64,000 bases of DNA from Adiantum capillus-veneris (taxonomy: Eukaryota > Streptophyta > Polypodiopsida > Polypodiales > Pteridaceae): positions 144,755,741 to 144,819,740 of the forward strand of contig CM043945.1 of NCBI GenBank assembly GCA_014529385.2, read 5' to 3'. Below the pieces are notes generated by a model. It was not told the origin of the DNA and made no database searches. It saw only the letters and a list, made by a program, of their open reading frames with translations. Numbering within the stretch: position 1 is the stretch's first letter; each line of letters starts with the position of its first letter. Of the stretch, positions 34,359 through 48,732 are shown piece by piece. The position numbers were made by a program, and so were the translations under genes.

Positions 34359-36730
34359 TGATAGCCGTTTTTCGTCTCTCTGTGATTGCCATAGTGAGTT
34401 ATCCCCCCCTATCAAATCACTCAAACACTGTGGTTACCCTCACCCTTTCACTGTATATAGGTGCGTGTGAGTTAGGGGACTTTTCCCATATCTCCTTACT
34501 GAAATAAAAAACCCTCAATTAGCTAGTCATTGGGCTAGTTGAGCCAAAAAACTAAAAAATAAAAGTATATTATGGCCCATGCGTATGTAAATATTTCTTT
34601 GTATATAAGGCCTTAAAAAAAGATTTTTTCATAATTATTTTGGTATTTATTTAAATATTTCTACCTAGGTGTGTGTTATTTATGCTCTGTACATTGCCTC
34701 ACCATTACCACAATTTTTCTTACCATTTTTCATACTCTTTATTCCATATAGAAATATTTTCATGTAAGCTTCTCTTATATTTGGTGTAAATCCACAACAA
34801 CAAAAATCCAAATAAACTAGTTTTATTTATGTATATATTTTTTCACTATTGTGATTTTTCCCTTCCTACATCTATTTTATTTTTCCTAAAAACTTAGAGC
34901 ACCAAAAATATTTATCTTTTTATGGTAGCCTCATAATGAGAGAGATTTTTTTTGACCCCTTTATATTTTTTTCACTTATATTATTTATATTTGACATGTA
35001 CATATTTTTTAGACCCCTCAATATTTGATTTTCTTAGTTGTACTATTCAGTTATATCATGATCTCAACAATAGCTTCAATTATAGACCTACCAAATATGG
35101 TCAAGGGTAGGTGGCATGCATACATGCACTATGGAGGGCTCACTCTTGGAGGTATTCAAAAGAATCATCCAAAGAAGGACCCCACAAGGACCTTGTGCAG
35201 TGGAAAAAACGGTCGGTTTTGCTGAATTTTTAAAGTTCACTTGCTCTCTGAATTTGAAAAGGTGATACAAACAAAAGTTGTAGCTCGTGGGCTGAACTTT
35301 TGCCTCAAATTTTTTCATATTTTTTTAAGCTACGAGCTGTGAGCTATGATTTTATTAGTGGACCCCAATTTTCCCATGCTATGCAGCCACACTCTCTCTT
35401 CCACTTTATCATTTTCCTCTTTCACACAGACTTCTCCACTCATCATCCCCACCTCTCTCACCACTCCTCTCTGCACCCTACTCACCTTCTCCTCAACCTT
35501 GAAGAATAAGAGAAACCATGGTGAACTCATACCTCCCACACACAATTCCATTCCAAAATTGACCACCTAGTCTCATTTTTCCTCCTCCAAATTACCCATA
35601 TCTATCAAGAAAACCACAAAATTCAGCCTCTTCTCTTAAAAGACAGCATCATGGTGGTTGATTACTCAGCTTCAATTACCTTGTCTCTCAAGGAAGGTCA
35701 AGAGTGGAGAAAAAATGTACCGTCAAAGCTAGTGGAACGTCAACAAGCGTCAAAATTGACCCTACTCAAGACACTTGGAGCATCAACCTTATAAGAAATC
35801 CACCTTTTCTTACCTCTTAAGAGTTTTTCTTCCTTATTTGTATCCTACATGGATACTCCCATTGTAAATATCCAATTCCATTTGTAAATTAATACTAACT
35901 CTACTAACACTAACCCACTATGAAAAGTCCTATCACCTCCATTTCTCTCCTCTCTCTTTCCACACCAACTTCTTGATAATTCCAAGCAAAAGAAATTAGA
36001 TAAATTGCTGAAAATCTAACCCAACCATGGTTAGAGGAGTAACCCTAGCCTTCAAAATTGCTATAAAAGGAGGGTGTAGCTAGCACAAAAAAGGGGGGAG
36101 AAGAAAGAGCACTATGCTATAGCTTGAGAAGCCAAGCTCAACTTCTTGAGAAGGAGCTCTTGAGTGGAATCTCATTGGCATTAGGCATATGTATGTGTTG
36201 TATTAGGGGTGATTAGCAAGGGAACTCTATGCCATTGTAAGAGAGAGTGATCATTCAATTGAGAGTAGAAAATCTATCATTTCTCCTACTAGTGTAAGCC
36301 CAACATTTGCTGAATCAAGGAGGGTGAATTTGGACTAAGCATGGATACCTTGTCTCGCTTCCAACGTGAAGTCATGGACAATAATGATGTGTAAGTGTCT
36401 TGGTGTTTTATTTAAGTTCTTGATAGCTTGTCTCCGGGTATTGTTATCAATTTAGCCATAAATCCCACATGCTATAAGAGGGCGACAGGGTGGAGAGGAC
36501 TCCCCTGGCCTTAAGACAGTGATTGGGGTGGCTTTTTTCTTGTGATGTGTTGTGGTGTAATTTACTCAGGCTATGTTGAACAAATACTAATCTCACTTTG
36601 ATTGGTCATGACAGATTTGTAAGAAGGCATTAGTGCAACAAGCACCCCCTTCCCCCTTCTCTCTCTTTCTCACATATATATATTTATGTTTTCTTGATCA
36701 TTAATGATACACTTCAAAGCAGCCCGAGCA

Positions 36731-36782
<52 letters not shown>

Positions 36783-37041
36783 TTTTAGTGTGTGAGAGTG
36801 TTCCATTGGTGTTAGGGTTAGTGTAAATTCCTTGCTTGTTTGTGGGTTGCTCTAACGATTCTCCTCTTTTGCGTCCTAGTTCGCTCTTAAACTAGGTGGT
36901 GCCCCTTGTGTAGTTACGATTTGGCTGTGGGTTTGTTGTTTTGGTTTGTGTTGTGTTGTGCCCCAGCCCCATTGAGCAGCATGGGAGCCTTGAAGGGTGT
37001 CTAGAGGTTGCTCTTCTTGTTGCCTGCCCCGGACCGCTTCA
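34359..37041 (+). repeat. Gypsy-2 3' LTR, full length
   Basis: 2683 bp, TGATAGCC to CCGCTTCA. The same family as the solo LTR at 44096-46691, including the 3' end around GAGCAGCATGGGAGCC and GGACCGC. A TC microsatellite lies at 36734-36779. The stem-loop CCTAGTT/AACTAGG followed by TGGTGCCCC is at 36875-36905. Short open frames inside (for example 35300-35570) also occur in the other copies and are LTR sequence. Confidence 0.88.
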
Positions 37042-37045
37042 ATAT

Positions 37046-37990
37046 CACTAATAACAAATGGGCCATTTCCTTGCCTTTTCAATTTCTTGGAGTGCTGCTT
37101 CAAGCTATAGACCAATACATAGTCTCCTTTTTGAAACTCCTTTTTTGTTATTACGTGCTGGTCATGAAATGCTTTTATTTGCCATTTTTGTGCATATATG
37201 GCTGCAACAGCCTTGAGTCGCAATTCATCTAACCTGGTGAGTTGGGCAACTCGTTTTGACAACTCATGTCCAGTCCATCCTAAGTCTTATGCTACTTGTA
37301 GAGTGTAGGAACCAAGAATTCTAAGGGCAATATCTCATTGATCCCTACACCAAGTTGAAAATGTGACATTGAGCTCAATGTAACTTTTGGCCTCAGTCGG
37401 ATCTCAAATCGTCCATAATATTGTGAGTGCGGTACATAGAATCTTGTTTGGACTCTCTGCTTGTCCGTTTTCTTGAGGGTGATATGGCATTGAATTCAAA
37501 TGAAATACCATGAATTGTTGCAATAAATTGTCAATCATGTCATTTATGAAGTGAGTTCCTCAATCATTCACTACCTTAATCAAAATCCTGTATCTATTGA
37601 GGAAGTTCTCATATAAGAACCACGCTGTTGTATTGCCATCGTGTTCTTGTATGTGGATTTGGCTTCTACCCACTTTGTAAAATAATTTGTGGCCATTATA
37701 ATGTTTTCAACATGTATTCTATAGGCATGTGGCAAGATATGTCCAGCAAAGTCTATATCCCATTTGACAAAAGCCATTGCATTCATAATTGGTATTAATG
37801 TCACTTTGTCACATCTCATAGGTGCTTTGGTGTGCTGGCATTTATCACATTGTTTCACAAATTTCTTTTGCATCCATATACAGGGTTGGCCACCAGATTC
37901 CTACAAGAAGTATTGTTTTTGCAAATTTTTCTACAAAAAAGTGTTCTTCTGCTGGTTTGACATGTGCTTGCTCAAGACTTGATAGGTACT
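37046..37990 (-). pseudogene. Old gypsy integrase (proximal piece)
   Basis: Minus-strand remnant of a gypsy integrase. The finger Cys pair in FVKQCDKCQHTKAP lies near 37860. WDIDFAGHI and NYFTKWVEAKS lie at 37690-37760. A broken core follows, and the linker RLDELRLKAVAAIYAQKWQ leads to KKLKRQGNGPFVISDI at the gypsy-2 border. It continues at 27903. There are many stops. It is older than gypsy-2. Confidence 0.8.
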
Positions 37991-38380
37991 CACTTTTTGT
38001 GGCACAAATTTGCAAATGGTTATCATTTCCTTACTGATAAAGATGACTTTCAATTATTACATAGTTTTTGCCTCCCTCTAGATTGAGTTTTGTTTAGATC
38101 CGCTCATATGAGCTAGAAAGACTCCCTTTTCTAGGAAATCCACAATGTATTTACCCCACTTCGGTGCTTCTGCTAATCTGAACAATGTAGCATGTTTGAT
38201 ATGTACTTGAATTGTACAAATGTCACATCAACTAACATACTAATGTGAGCACTTTGCTACATATGAGGCCAATACACTCCAAATCTCTTCAATCTCTAAA
38301 ATGTTTTTATTTTTGCATTGTGAATTCTTGTCATTTGTATATGAGCTTGCCTTAAGTAAATATTTTTCTTTGATGGCTCT
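37991..38380. other. Non-coding junction, no gene seen
   Basis: AT-rich sequence between the minus-strand integrase remnant and the plus-strand RT remnant. It may hold decayed RNase H or spacer sequence. Nothing is assignable. Confidence 0.4.
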
Positions 38381-39420
38381 ATGGGTGAGCTTAATAAAAT
38401 AATGGGATCTATCTTGCATTGTGGGAGTGAGATTGTGGAAGTATGCTCTATGGAGATGTATCAGGAGATAGAAGCTTTTGAAGAAGAAAAATACCTAAAG
38501 AAAGCAACTAGACTTGAAGTGCATGTGAGGACTAAATACAAAAGTGTTTCAAAGAACGTGAATCTAGTAGATTCACCTTTACAACCCAACAACAGGGAAA
38601 ATATTGAACATGCTTCTTTGCAACCAAGTTTGAGGAATCACAAAAAGATTAGGTACACATTCACAAAAGAGCCTTTTCAAGAGTTGCAGATTGGATGCAA
38701 AGAGTTTCTAACGTGCTTCAAAGAAATTCTTTCAAAGCATGGTAAGGCTTTTGCATTTGAGCCACATGAGATAGGGTGTGTTGATCCTTCTATTGTAGCT
38801 CCTATGGTAAGTTTTACAATACCTCATGTACCTTAGAATCTTGGACCTATTTTGGTTCCAAAGGCTCATTTGCCAAAGTTATCAGAGCTATTGAATGAGA
38901 AGATCAAAATGGGGATTTTGGAGCCTTATTGTGCTCCATACTCAAATAGGTGGTCCATAGTCCCAAAGAAGAATGGTGCCTTACACTTCATCCAAGATAT
39001 GCAACCAGTGAACAAGGTGAAAATTAAGAATGTAGGTATATGTCCAATTGTGAGTTTAAAGAGGTATTTGTAGGGAAGGAAATTTACTCAATGGGGGATC
39101 TCTACTCAGGGTATGATCAATTTTAGCTTTCAATTGAAACAAAAGACTTGACAACCATGAGGAAAACTTTAGGTTTGGTAAGAATTTGTACCTTGCCATA
39201 GGAAGCAATCAACTCGGTTGCACCTATGATGAATGGGATGAATAAGGTCTTATGTGACTTTATTCCTCAAATCACAATGCCTTTCATTGATGATTTTCCT
39301 ACCAAAGGATGTGAAGAAGGTGAGAAAGATGAAGCTTTGAATTTTAGGGGGTGCAACAAGTTTGTGGCAAATCACACAAATGAATGCAATAAATTTTTTC
39401 TAGGTTGGAGGAAGTGAATC
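38381..39420 (+). pseudogene. Gypsy reverse transcriptase remnant
   Basis: Plus-strand frame of a different gypsy lineage. An N-terminal region (GSILHCGSEIVEV) is followed by FAFEPHEIGCVDPSIVAPM, then PKLSELLNEKIKMGILEP and WSIVPKKNGALHFIQDMQP of the RT fingers. MMNGMNKVL and the catalytic-site equivalent MPFIDDFP are near 39230-39300. Stops at 38834 and 39071 and a frame break interrupt it. It points opposite to the integrase and gag remnants around it, so it came from a separate insertion or an inversion. Confidence 0.75.
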
Positions 39421-39574
39421 TTACTTTTTCAAGAAAAAATTCTATGTTTGGTGTTAAATCAAGTGCTCATTGTGGGGCAAATGTGTGGGCCTTATGGTAG
39501 GAAACCTTGTCCAATAGAGATAGATGCTATCCAAAGAATGAAGAAGATCACATGTAGAGTTGGATGAGTGGTTG

Positions 39575-40853
39575 TCATGGCGGGTCATTCGCATTCATCA
39601 CTAGATAGTTGAGGTTTGATATCCTTGACTCTCCTCTTGGATAAGAGAAATTGTACATGCCATGTCCTCTTTCTCCACAATTCCAGCACTCCATCATTGG
39701 ACTTAGTGTAAGCTTTTGCTCCATTGCGTGTTGAGGTGGCCCTCTTGGTCCTACACCTTGTGCAAAATGAATGGAAAAATTGTTAATTGACTCGTTGAGC
39801 CTTGTGATTAGCTCCAAGGTGACTTCTAGGACTTCACAATGGTTGGACCTTTGTTCAGTCTTCCTTGTTGGATTGTCTTCATTACTACCACAATCTTGCA
39901 AACACTTCATTTTACAAATGTTTTGAGTAGCTCTTTGCTCAGCTTTAATAAAGTTTGCTGGCTCGCCTACAATCACCTTAATTTTTACGTTGGAAATGGT
40001 CGAGAAATAAGCCTTTCTTTTTTCAAAAACTCAACCCCATCCCCAAGGTTAGGAAAACTTATTAACCAAATACACCATAGGCACAAAAATTCCTTTGTAT
40101 ATGCATGATAATCATCAAACATATTTTCTTTCAAAACAACAATTTCTTGCCATAGTTTTTGGGTGTTTATGAGATGAAAGTAGTGGTCTGAGAACCTTCA
40201 TACAACTTGTTGCCAAAAATTACCTCTAACCTCCTCAAGAAGGGATTGAAACCAAGTGAATGCATGTTTTTCAAGGACTACTTCAAACATACCCAATATC
40301 TCTTGATCTGTCACTTGATGATTAATATGCAACACCATGCAAAAATTTGCAAGAAACAACTCAGCATTCTCACCAAGATCTTCAAAGAAAAGAGGGTATC
40401 CTGACATCTGTCATGGACCCTCCATTTACAACCAAATTGACTACAATAAGAATCAAAGCAAAAGATTCACACCCAATCACTGGAAAATGGTGAAGTCAGG
40501 AAAAACCACCCTAGATCCTCGTCCTCAGCTAACCAAGCTTCAATGAGGTTATGAGATGTTTGGCTAAAATAGAAGGGAACTCTATTGATTACCTCTAGAA
40601 AGGGTTGGAATTCCTCAAAACCTAAGCGATCAATAAAACTTTCTAGATTTTTGTTTTCCTGGTCCCAACATGTGACAACATCCCAAGTGATAAATTTCAC
40701 TCTTTCAACAATCCCCAAAGTACAAACAAGTTGTATGAAAGAGAAATATTCCTGCTCATTGATGACAATGAGGTAGTAGCAATTGATATGCATCTCATTG
40801 TCTTCAATCTCCATCGACGTTGTGTGAGGAAGCCTTCTCACTATTTCAAACAA
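39575..40853 (-). pseudogene. Gypsy gag remnant
   Basis: Minus-strand gag. Its N-terminal piece is at 40467-40853; a capsid segment at 40198-40407 has PLFFEDLGENAELFLANF and HAFTWFQSLLEEVRG; and a tail at 39575-39976 has knuckle-like CWNCGERGHGMYNF. The fourth zinc ligand of the knuckle is Phe instead of Cys. Stops and frame changes separate the pieces. It could be the 5' part of the same old gypsy whose integrase lies at 37046-37990, with the plus-strand RT block between them. Confidence 0.7.
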
Positions 40854-44046
<3,193 letters not shown>

Positions 44047-44095
44047 CACTAAAATAGGACATGTGCACTTGTGACGCTTTTAGTGACGAAAATAC

Positions 44096-46691
44096 TGATA
44101 GCCGTTTTTCGGCTTTCCATAATTGCCATAGTAAGCTACCTCACTCTATCAAATCACTCAAACATTTTGGTTATCCCTACCATTTCATTGTACATAGGCG
44201 TGTGTGAGTTAGGGAACTTTCTCCATATTTTCTTAAAAAACCCTCAATTAGCTAGTCACTGGGCTAGTTGAGCCAAAAAACTAAATAAAATCAAAAAAAT
44301 AAAATATATTATGGCCCATTTGTGTGTAAATATTTCATTGTATATAGGGCTTAAATAAAAGGATTTTTCATAATTATTTTGGTATTTATTTAAATATTTC
44401 TACCTATGGTGTGTTATTTATGCTACGTACATTGACTCACCATTACCATATTTTTTCGTACCATTTTGCATACTCTTTATTCCATATAAAAATAATTTCA
44501 TGCAAGCTTCTCTTATTTTTGGTGTAACTCCATCCTAACAAAAATCCAAAAAAACTAGTTCTATTTATGTGTATATTTTTTCACTATTGTGATTTTTTCC
44601 TTCCTACATCTATTCTTTATTACTCTCATAAATTAGACCACAAAAAATATTCATCTTTTTATGGTAGACTTATAATGAGAGAGATTTATTTTTACCCCTT
44701 TATATTTTTTCCACCTATATTTTTATATTTGACATGTACATATTTTTTAGACCCCTCAATATTTGATTTTCTTAGTTATACTATTCATTTATATCATGAT
44801 CTCAACAATATCTTCAATTATAGACCTACCAAATAAGGTCAAGGGTATGTGGCATGCATGCATGCACCATGGGGAGCTCACTCTTGGAGGTATTCAAAAG
44901 AATCATCCAAAGAAGGACCTCACAAGGACCTTGTACAGTGGAAAAAACAATCGGCTTTGCTGAATTTTTAAAGATCACATGCTCCCAGAATTTCGAAAGG
45001 TGATACAAACAAAAGTTGTAGCTCGTGAGCTGAAATTTCACCTCAAATTGTTTCATATTTTTTTGAGCTACGAGCTGTGAGATATGATTTTATTGGTGGA
45101 CTCAGTTTGCCCATGCTATGCAGCCACACTCCCTCTTCCACTTTATCATTTTCCTCTTTCACACACACTCCTTCCTCTCCTTCCCAATGCCAAACCTGCA
45201 ACTCCCATGTCCTAATTCAGCCTCTTCACATGCCACATCTCTCACACCTCCATAGCCTTCATCCTCCATTTCTACACCCTATGTGTCCCCCTTTCTCTCT
45301 ACATATATGTCTATATTACCATACTCTCTTCAGCTTTGTAAAGAACTTCAAAAAATCAGAAAAAATCCAAGGATAACCTCTGCAAATGAAGGCTTTATCA
45401 TGAATTTTCCAAGGTTTGAAGATAACATAGCTTCATCGACACGCGCTACTTCGCCATGCTAACCGCTTCTTCTACCGGTGCTGTAAAGAGGTGAATGTCA
45501 ACTTCTCCAAGCTTCAACCTTGCTTTACAAGCTTATCCCTTCTCTAACTTTTATCATCATATATCTCACCATTTGGTGAATGATTTTGTAAATATTTTTT
45601 AGTGATAATTACTAACTACTAACCACTAACCTTATTGTAAAATGCACCCTCTACTAGAGTAGGCACTCCCAAATTATTCACTCAATCCTCTCTCCCTTCA
45701 TCCTCAATAATTCTCTTACCTTGAGCCCACATCCATGTGACTCAAAGGACAAGAGAGACCCACCCTCATTAAAGAAAATAAAAATTTGCATAATCTTTTA
45801 TTCCTTCAAATAAAATTGATTAGGCCTAATCCTAATCGGGGATTCTAAAACCTATAAATAGAGCCCTTCTCTCCCTTGTAAATCATCACATGATCACACT
45901 ACACCACACCATTCTCAACACATAACACACCACTCTTCAAGCCTAGTTGTGTAGAGTGTGTGCATTGTGAGTGCTCTATTCCATCACTACACATAGGTGC
46001 ATGGAGAAGCTTGAAGTTAGTTATGCTATCTAGAGGAGTGGAGTGATACTATACTCTGCAATCACACTTGTAGCCTACTCTTGTCCATAAATAAGATTCA
46101 TAGTTTTGGGTGCAATTGTATGCTGCAACTATGAATCTTCTCTCCAAATTGACTTGATAAGTTGGCTCATCAGGTGGTTGAAGGTATATTGTCCTTGAAG
46201 TTTGTTGTGCCATTTCATGCTTGGTGGTTTGAGGGCTTGTTGAATTGTTTGCCTAAAAGGTCAATTGTAAGAGGGTGCTCGGTGAGAGGGCTCCCGTGAC
46301 CCTAAGACAATTTGTGTATTGGCAACAAGGTCAAGTTTTGTGTTGTCTCTCTATTTCTCATCAAGATTTGTGTGCATCTAGTCTTTAAGGCTAAGACTGA
46401 GTTGCTCAAGTTGATTTGTGCTCTTTACCTCTCTCTGGCGCGGTGAATGTTTGTGTTTGGTGTGTGTGGCTATCTTGCATTCCCCTCTCTTTGTACGTTT
46501 GAGTACAAGGAGATATCACGTGTGTCCTAGTTCGCATCTACAACTACGTGGTGCCCCTTTTCTTGTTTGGTTTTTGGCTGTGGGTTGTTGTTGTCTCTGA
46601 TTGTGCTTGCCCCAACCCCAATTGAGCAGCACGGGAGCCTCGAAGGATGTTTAGAGGCCGCTCTTCTTGTTGCCCACCCCGGACCGCCTCA
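44096..46691 (+). repeat. Solo LTR of the gypsy-2 family
   Basis: A 2596-bp LTR, TGATAGCC to CCGCCTCA, without internal domain or partner. Target copies ATAC lie at 44092-44095 and 46692-46695. It matches 34359-37041 throughout but is clearly more diverged. TATAAATAG is at 45853-45861; the stem-loop (one mismatch) plus TGGTGCCCC is at 46526-46557. It is inserted 49 bp inside the CACTA end and presumably arose by LTR-LTR recombination. Confidence 0.88.
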
Positions 46692-46918
46692 ATACATTGG
46701 GTTTTTCTACTCCTGGCGTTTCTACCGCCATCGCTAAAAGCGTCGCTATAATTATTGTTATAGGTATCGCTATATGCGTCGCCATTTTAGTGACGCGCAT
46801 AGCGACGATTGCAGTCTTTCTGTAGCAACGCTTATAGCGATGATTGCAGTCTTTCTGTAGCGACGTTGCAGAACCTTATATAAAGACGCTTATAGCGATG
46901 CCCAAGAGTGAAAATTAT
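46692..46918. repeat. CACTA subterminal repeats
   Basis: GC-rich direct and inverted copies of AGCGACG, GCGTCGCTAT and TTATAGCGATG. It includes a tandem pair of a roughly 35-bp unit containing GATTGCAGTCTTTCTGTAGC (46810-46865). Confidence 0.65.
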
Positions 46919-46952
46919 TGGGTGGCAGGGCATTGAAATGCCCTGCCACCCA
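46919..46952. repeat. Perfect 16-bp hairpin
   Basis: TGGGTGGCAGGGCATT and its exact reverse complement are separated by GA. A 34-bp inverted repeat at the inner edge of the subterminal repeats. Function unknown. Confidence 0.85.
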
Positions 46953-47075
46953 TCAACCATATTGAATGTTTCCAGAATAAAGTATACCTTTAATGAATCC
47001 AAGATAAGCACAGATTCACCTTTGAAAAAAAGTGCAAGGTATAGAGCCAAAGTAGTCACCCACAAGACAATATAA

Positions 47076-47363
47076 GGGTGAAAGCATGTTAACCTGTCAT
47101 GCTTTTTCATGTTCCGGGCAATGCTAACTAGCACAATTTTGACATATGCTAACTAGTACAATAACTTGAGCTACATCTCCAAGATTTATGGCATATGATA
47201 TATCAATAGAAAGCACTTGAAACAAGGAATCCAAATGTACAACCTCCGACAAATTTTGATATTATTTATAAAAATTTTACCGGACGCCAAACTTTTCGAA
47301 GATGTGCTAACTTGAAACTGCTAACTAGCGCAAAAAGCGCGATAGGTTAACATGCTTTCACCC
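47076..47363. mobile_element. MITE-like 288-bp element
   Basis: Perfect 20-bp terminal inverted repeats (GGGTGAAAGCATGTTAACCT at 47076-47095 and its complement at 47344-47363) are flanked by ATAA direct repeats (47072-47075, 47364-47367). The interior is non-coding and has several TGCTAACTAG motifs. The superfamily is not clear from the ends. Confidence 0.75.
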
Positions 47364-47659
47364 ATAACCATTAACTCCATCATGCATAGTATTGTTTGTA
47401 GAATAAAGATACAAAACTGACAAAACTAATTGGACAAAAGTGAATTGAGGAAAGTAAATCAATGACAAAATTATACACATCATAGGAAAAATCACTTGAT
47501 TTGTTAAGCTTTGTAAATGTAATAGTTACAACAAAATTGTCATTATTGAGAAAATACATCGTTTTTCAATAGTTACAAAAAGACGTACACATGTCATCTC
47601 ATTATACATGCTATGACAAAAGAAAACTTGTGCTATCTGGTTACGTCTAGATTGACATC

Positions 47660-48250
47660 GTCTAATCAGACGTCATATCACATCCAAGCGGCGTATCTAT
47701 CGGATTCTGCAGATCAAAAAAACAATAAGACTTTCTGTAAGCATAAACATATAATTACAAAATAATCTATTTTCTTAGTTTATCAATAAAATACAACAAA
47801 TGTAAAAAGACCAAAGTGAAACACTAACCATGCCGCTACGAGAACTGAGAATGTCCATCAGGGTGTTTAAGCCCTTTTTGCTCGCCTACTCGCGCTCGTA
47901 CGGTGTGGGGTCACGTCCTGTCATTGACCACTATTCAAAACATACACAGAATACATTATGTTAGAATTTAAAAGTACAAATAGATGTAGCTACCAAACCT
48001 AAAGGGCAATGCAAAAACACTTACAAAATCAGCCTCAAATGATGCCTACTCGCCGCTCCCGAAGTGGTGCGAGCTCCCTGCCTCTACTCGTGCTTTCACT
48101 ACCTCCTTTTGTTGCTTCCACTTGTGAGGATTCTCGCACGCTAGAGAGGAGGAATGGGGAAACACGCCCGGCACAAACACAAGGGTATCTCTATAGCTCA
48201 GGGTATCCACAACACCCCTATCCTCTTGGAAAACACCTTCAAAAAACACA
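47660..48250 (-). pseudogene. CACTA accessory transposase-like gene (spliced)
   Basis: On the minus strand three phase-compatible exons can be drawn. Exon 1 ends at 48025 before GTAAGT and encodes WKQQKEVVKARVEAGSSHHF and GSGE*ASFEADF. Exon 2 (47829-47930, exactly 34 codons) encodes WSMTGRDPTPYERE and KGLNTLMDILSSRSGM. Exon 3 starts at 47706 after CTGCAG and encodes NPIDTPLGCD. The pattern HHxGS...GRDPTPxE resembles the Transposase_24 / plant En-Spm accessory family. Stops in exons 1 and 2 (each a TAG in place of a likely sense codon) make it a pseudogene. The upstream end of exon 1 is not defined. Confidence 0.5.
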
Positions 48251-48692
48251 CCTTACACTAGAAGACCACCGCCTGCTCAATTTACACTGCTCACACACTC
48301 CACAAATTCACCACACAATGCACACCTACTGCCACGGTCTGTCTCCACCCTTACACACACTCACAACCACTCAATCTCACTCTCTCACGAAAAACACCGT
48401 CGGCCCGAGGGGGTACACACTTCCACACAACCGGCACTGAGGGAAAACATGAAAATAGGAGAAAGAGAGAAGGGGGGAAGGGGAACAACAGTAAGAGGGC
48501 TTGATTGCACTTCAATGTAGGCTTCAAACGACACCAAAAAAATCCCCCAATTTGATTAAAATCTGACTTTTATATTGGGGGGGTCTTCAATTTGGAAAAT
48601 TGCCCTCTCATTGGTTCATCTGGTACCCCAATTTGGTATCTTTGGGAAGGGGCACCGCCTTGCTTCCTCTGCTTGATTTCTCTCTCTTTCAC

Positions 48693-48732
<40 letters not shown>

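Larger units (their letters stand above)
27904..37041 (+). mobile_element. Gypsy-2, Tat-like element lacking gag
   Basis: LTRs begin TGATAGCC at 27904 and 34359, and target copies ATAT flank the element (27900-27903 and 37042-37045). The 5' LTR is cut at 29929, where it runs straight into the end of gag/protease, so about 400 bp of LTR, the primer site and most of gag are gone. The pol order is protease, RT, RNase H, second RNase H and integrase, close to gypsy-1. Stops and frameshifts show it is dead. It is inserted in the integrase of an older minus-strand gypsy. Confidence 0.88.
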
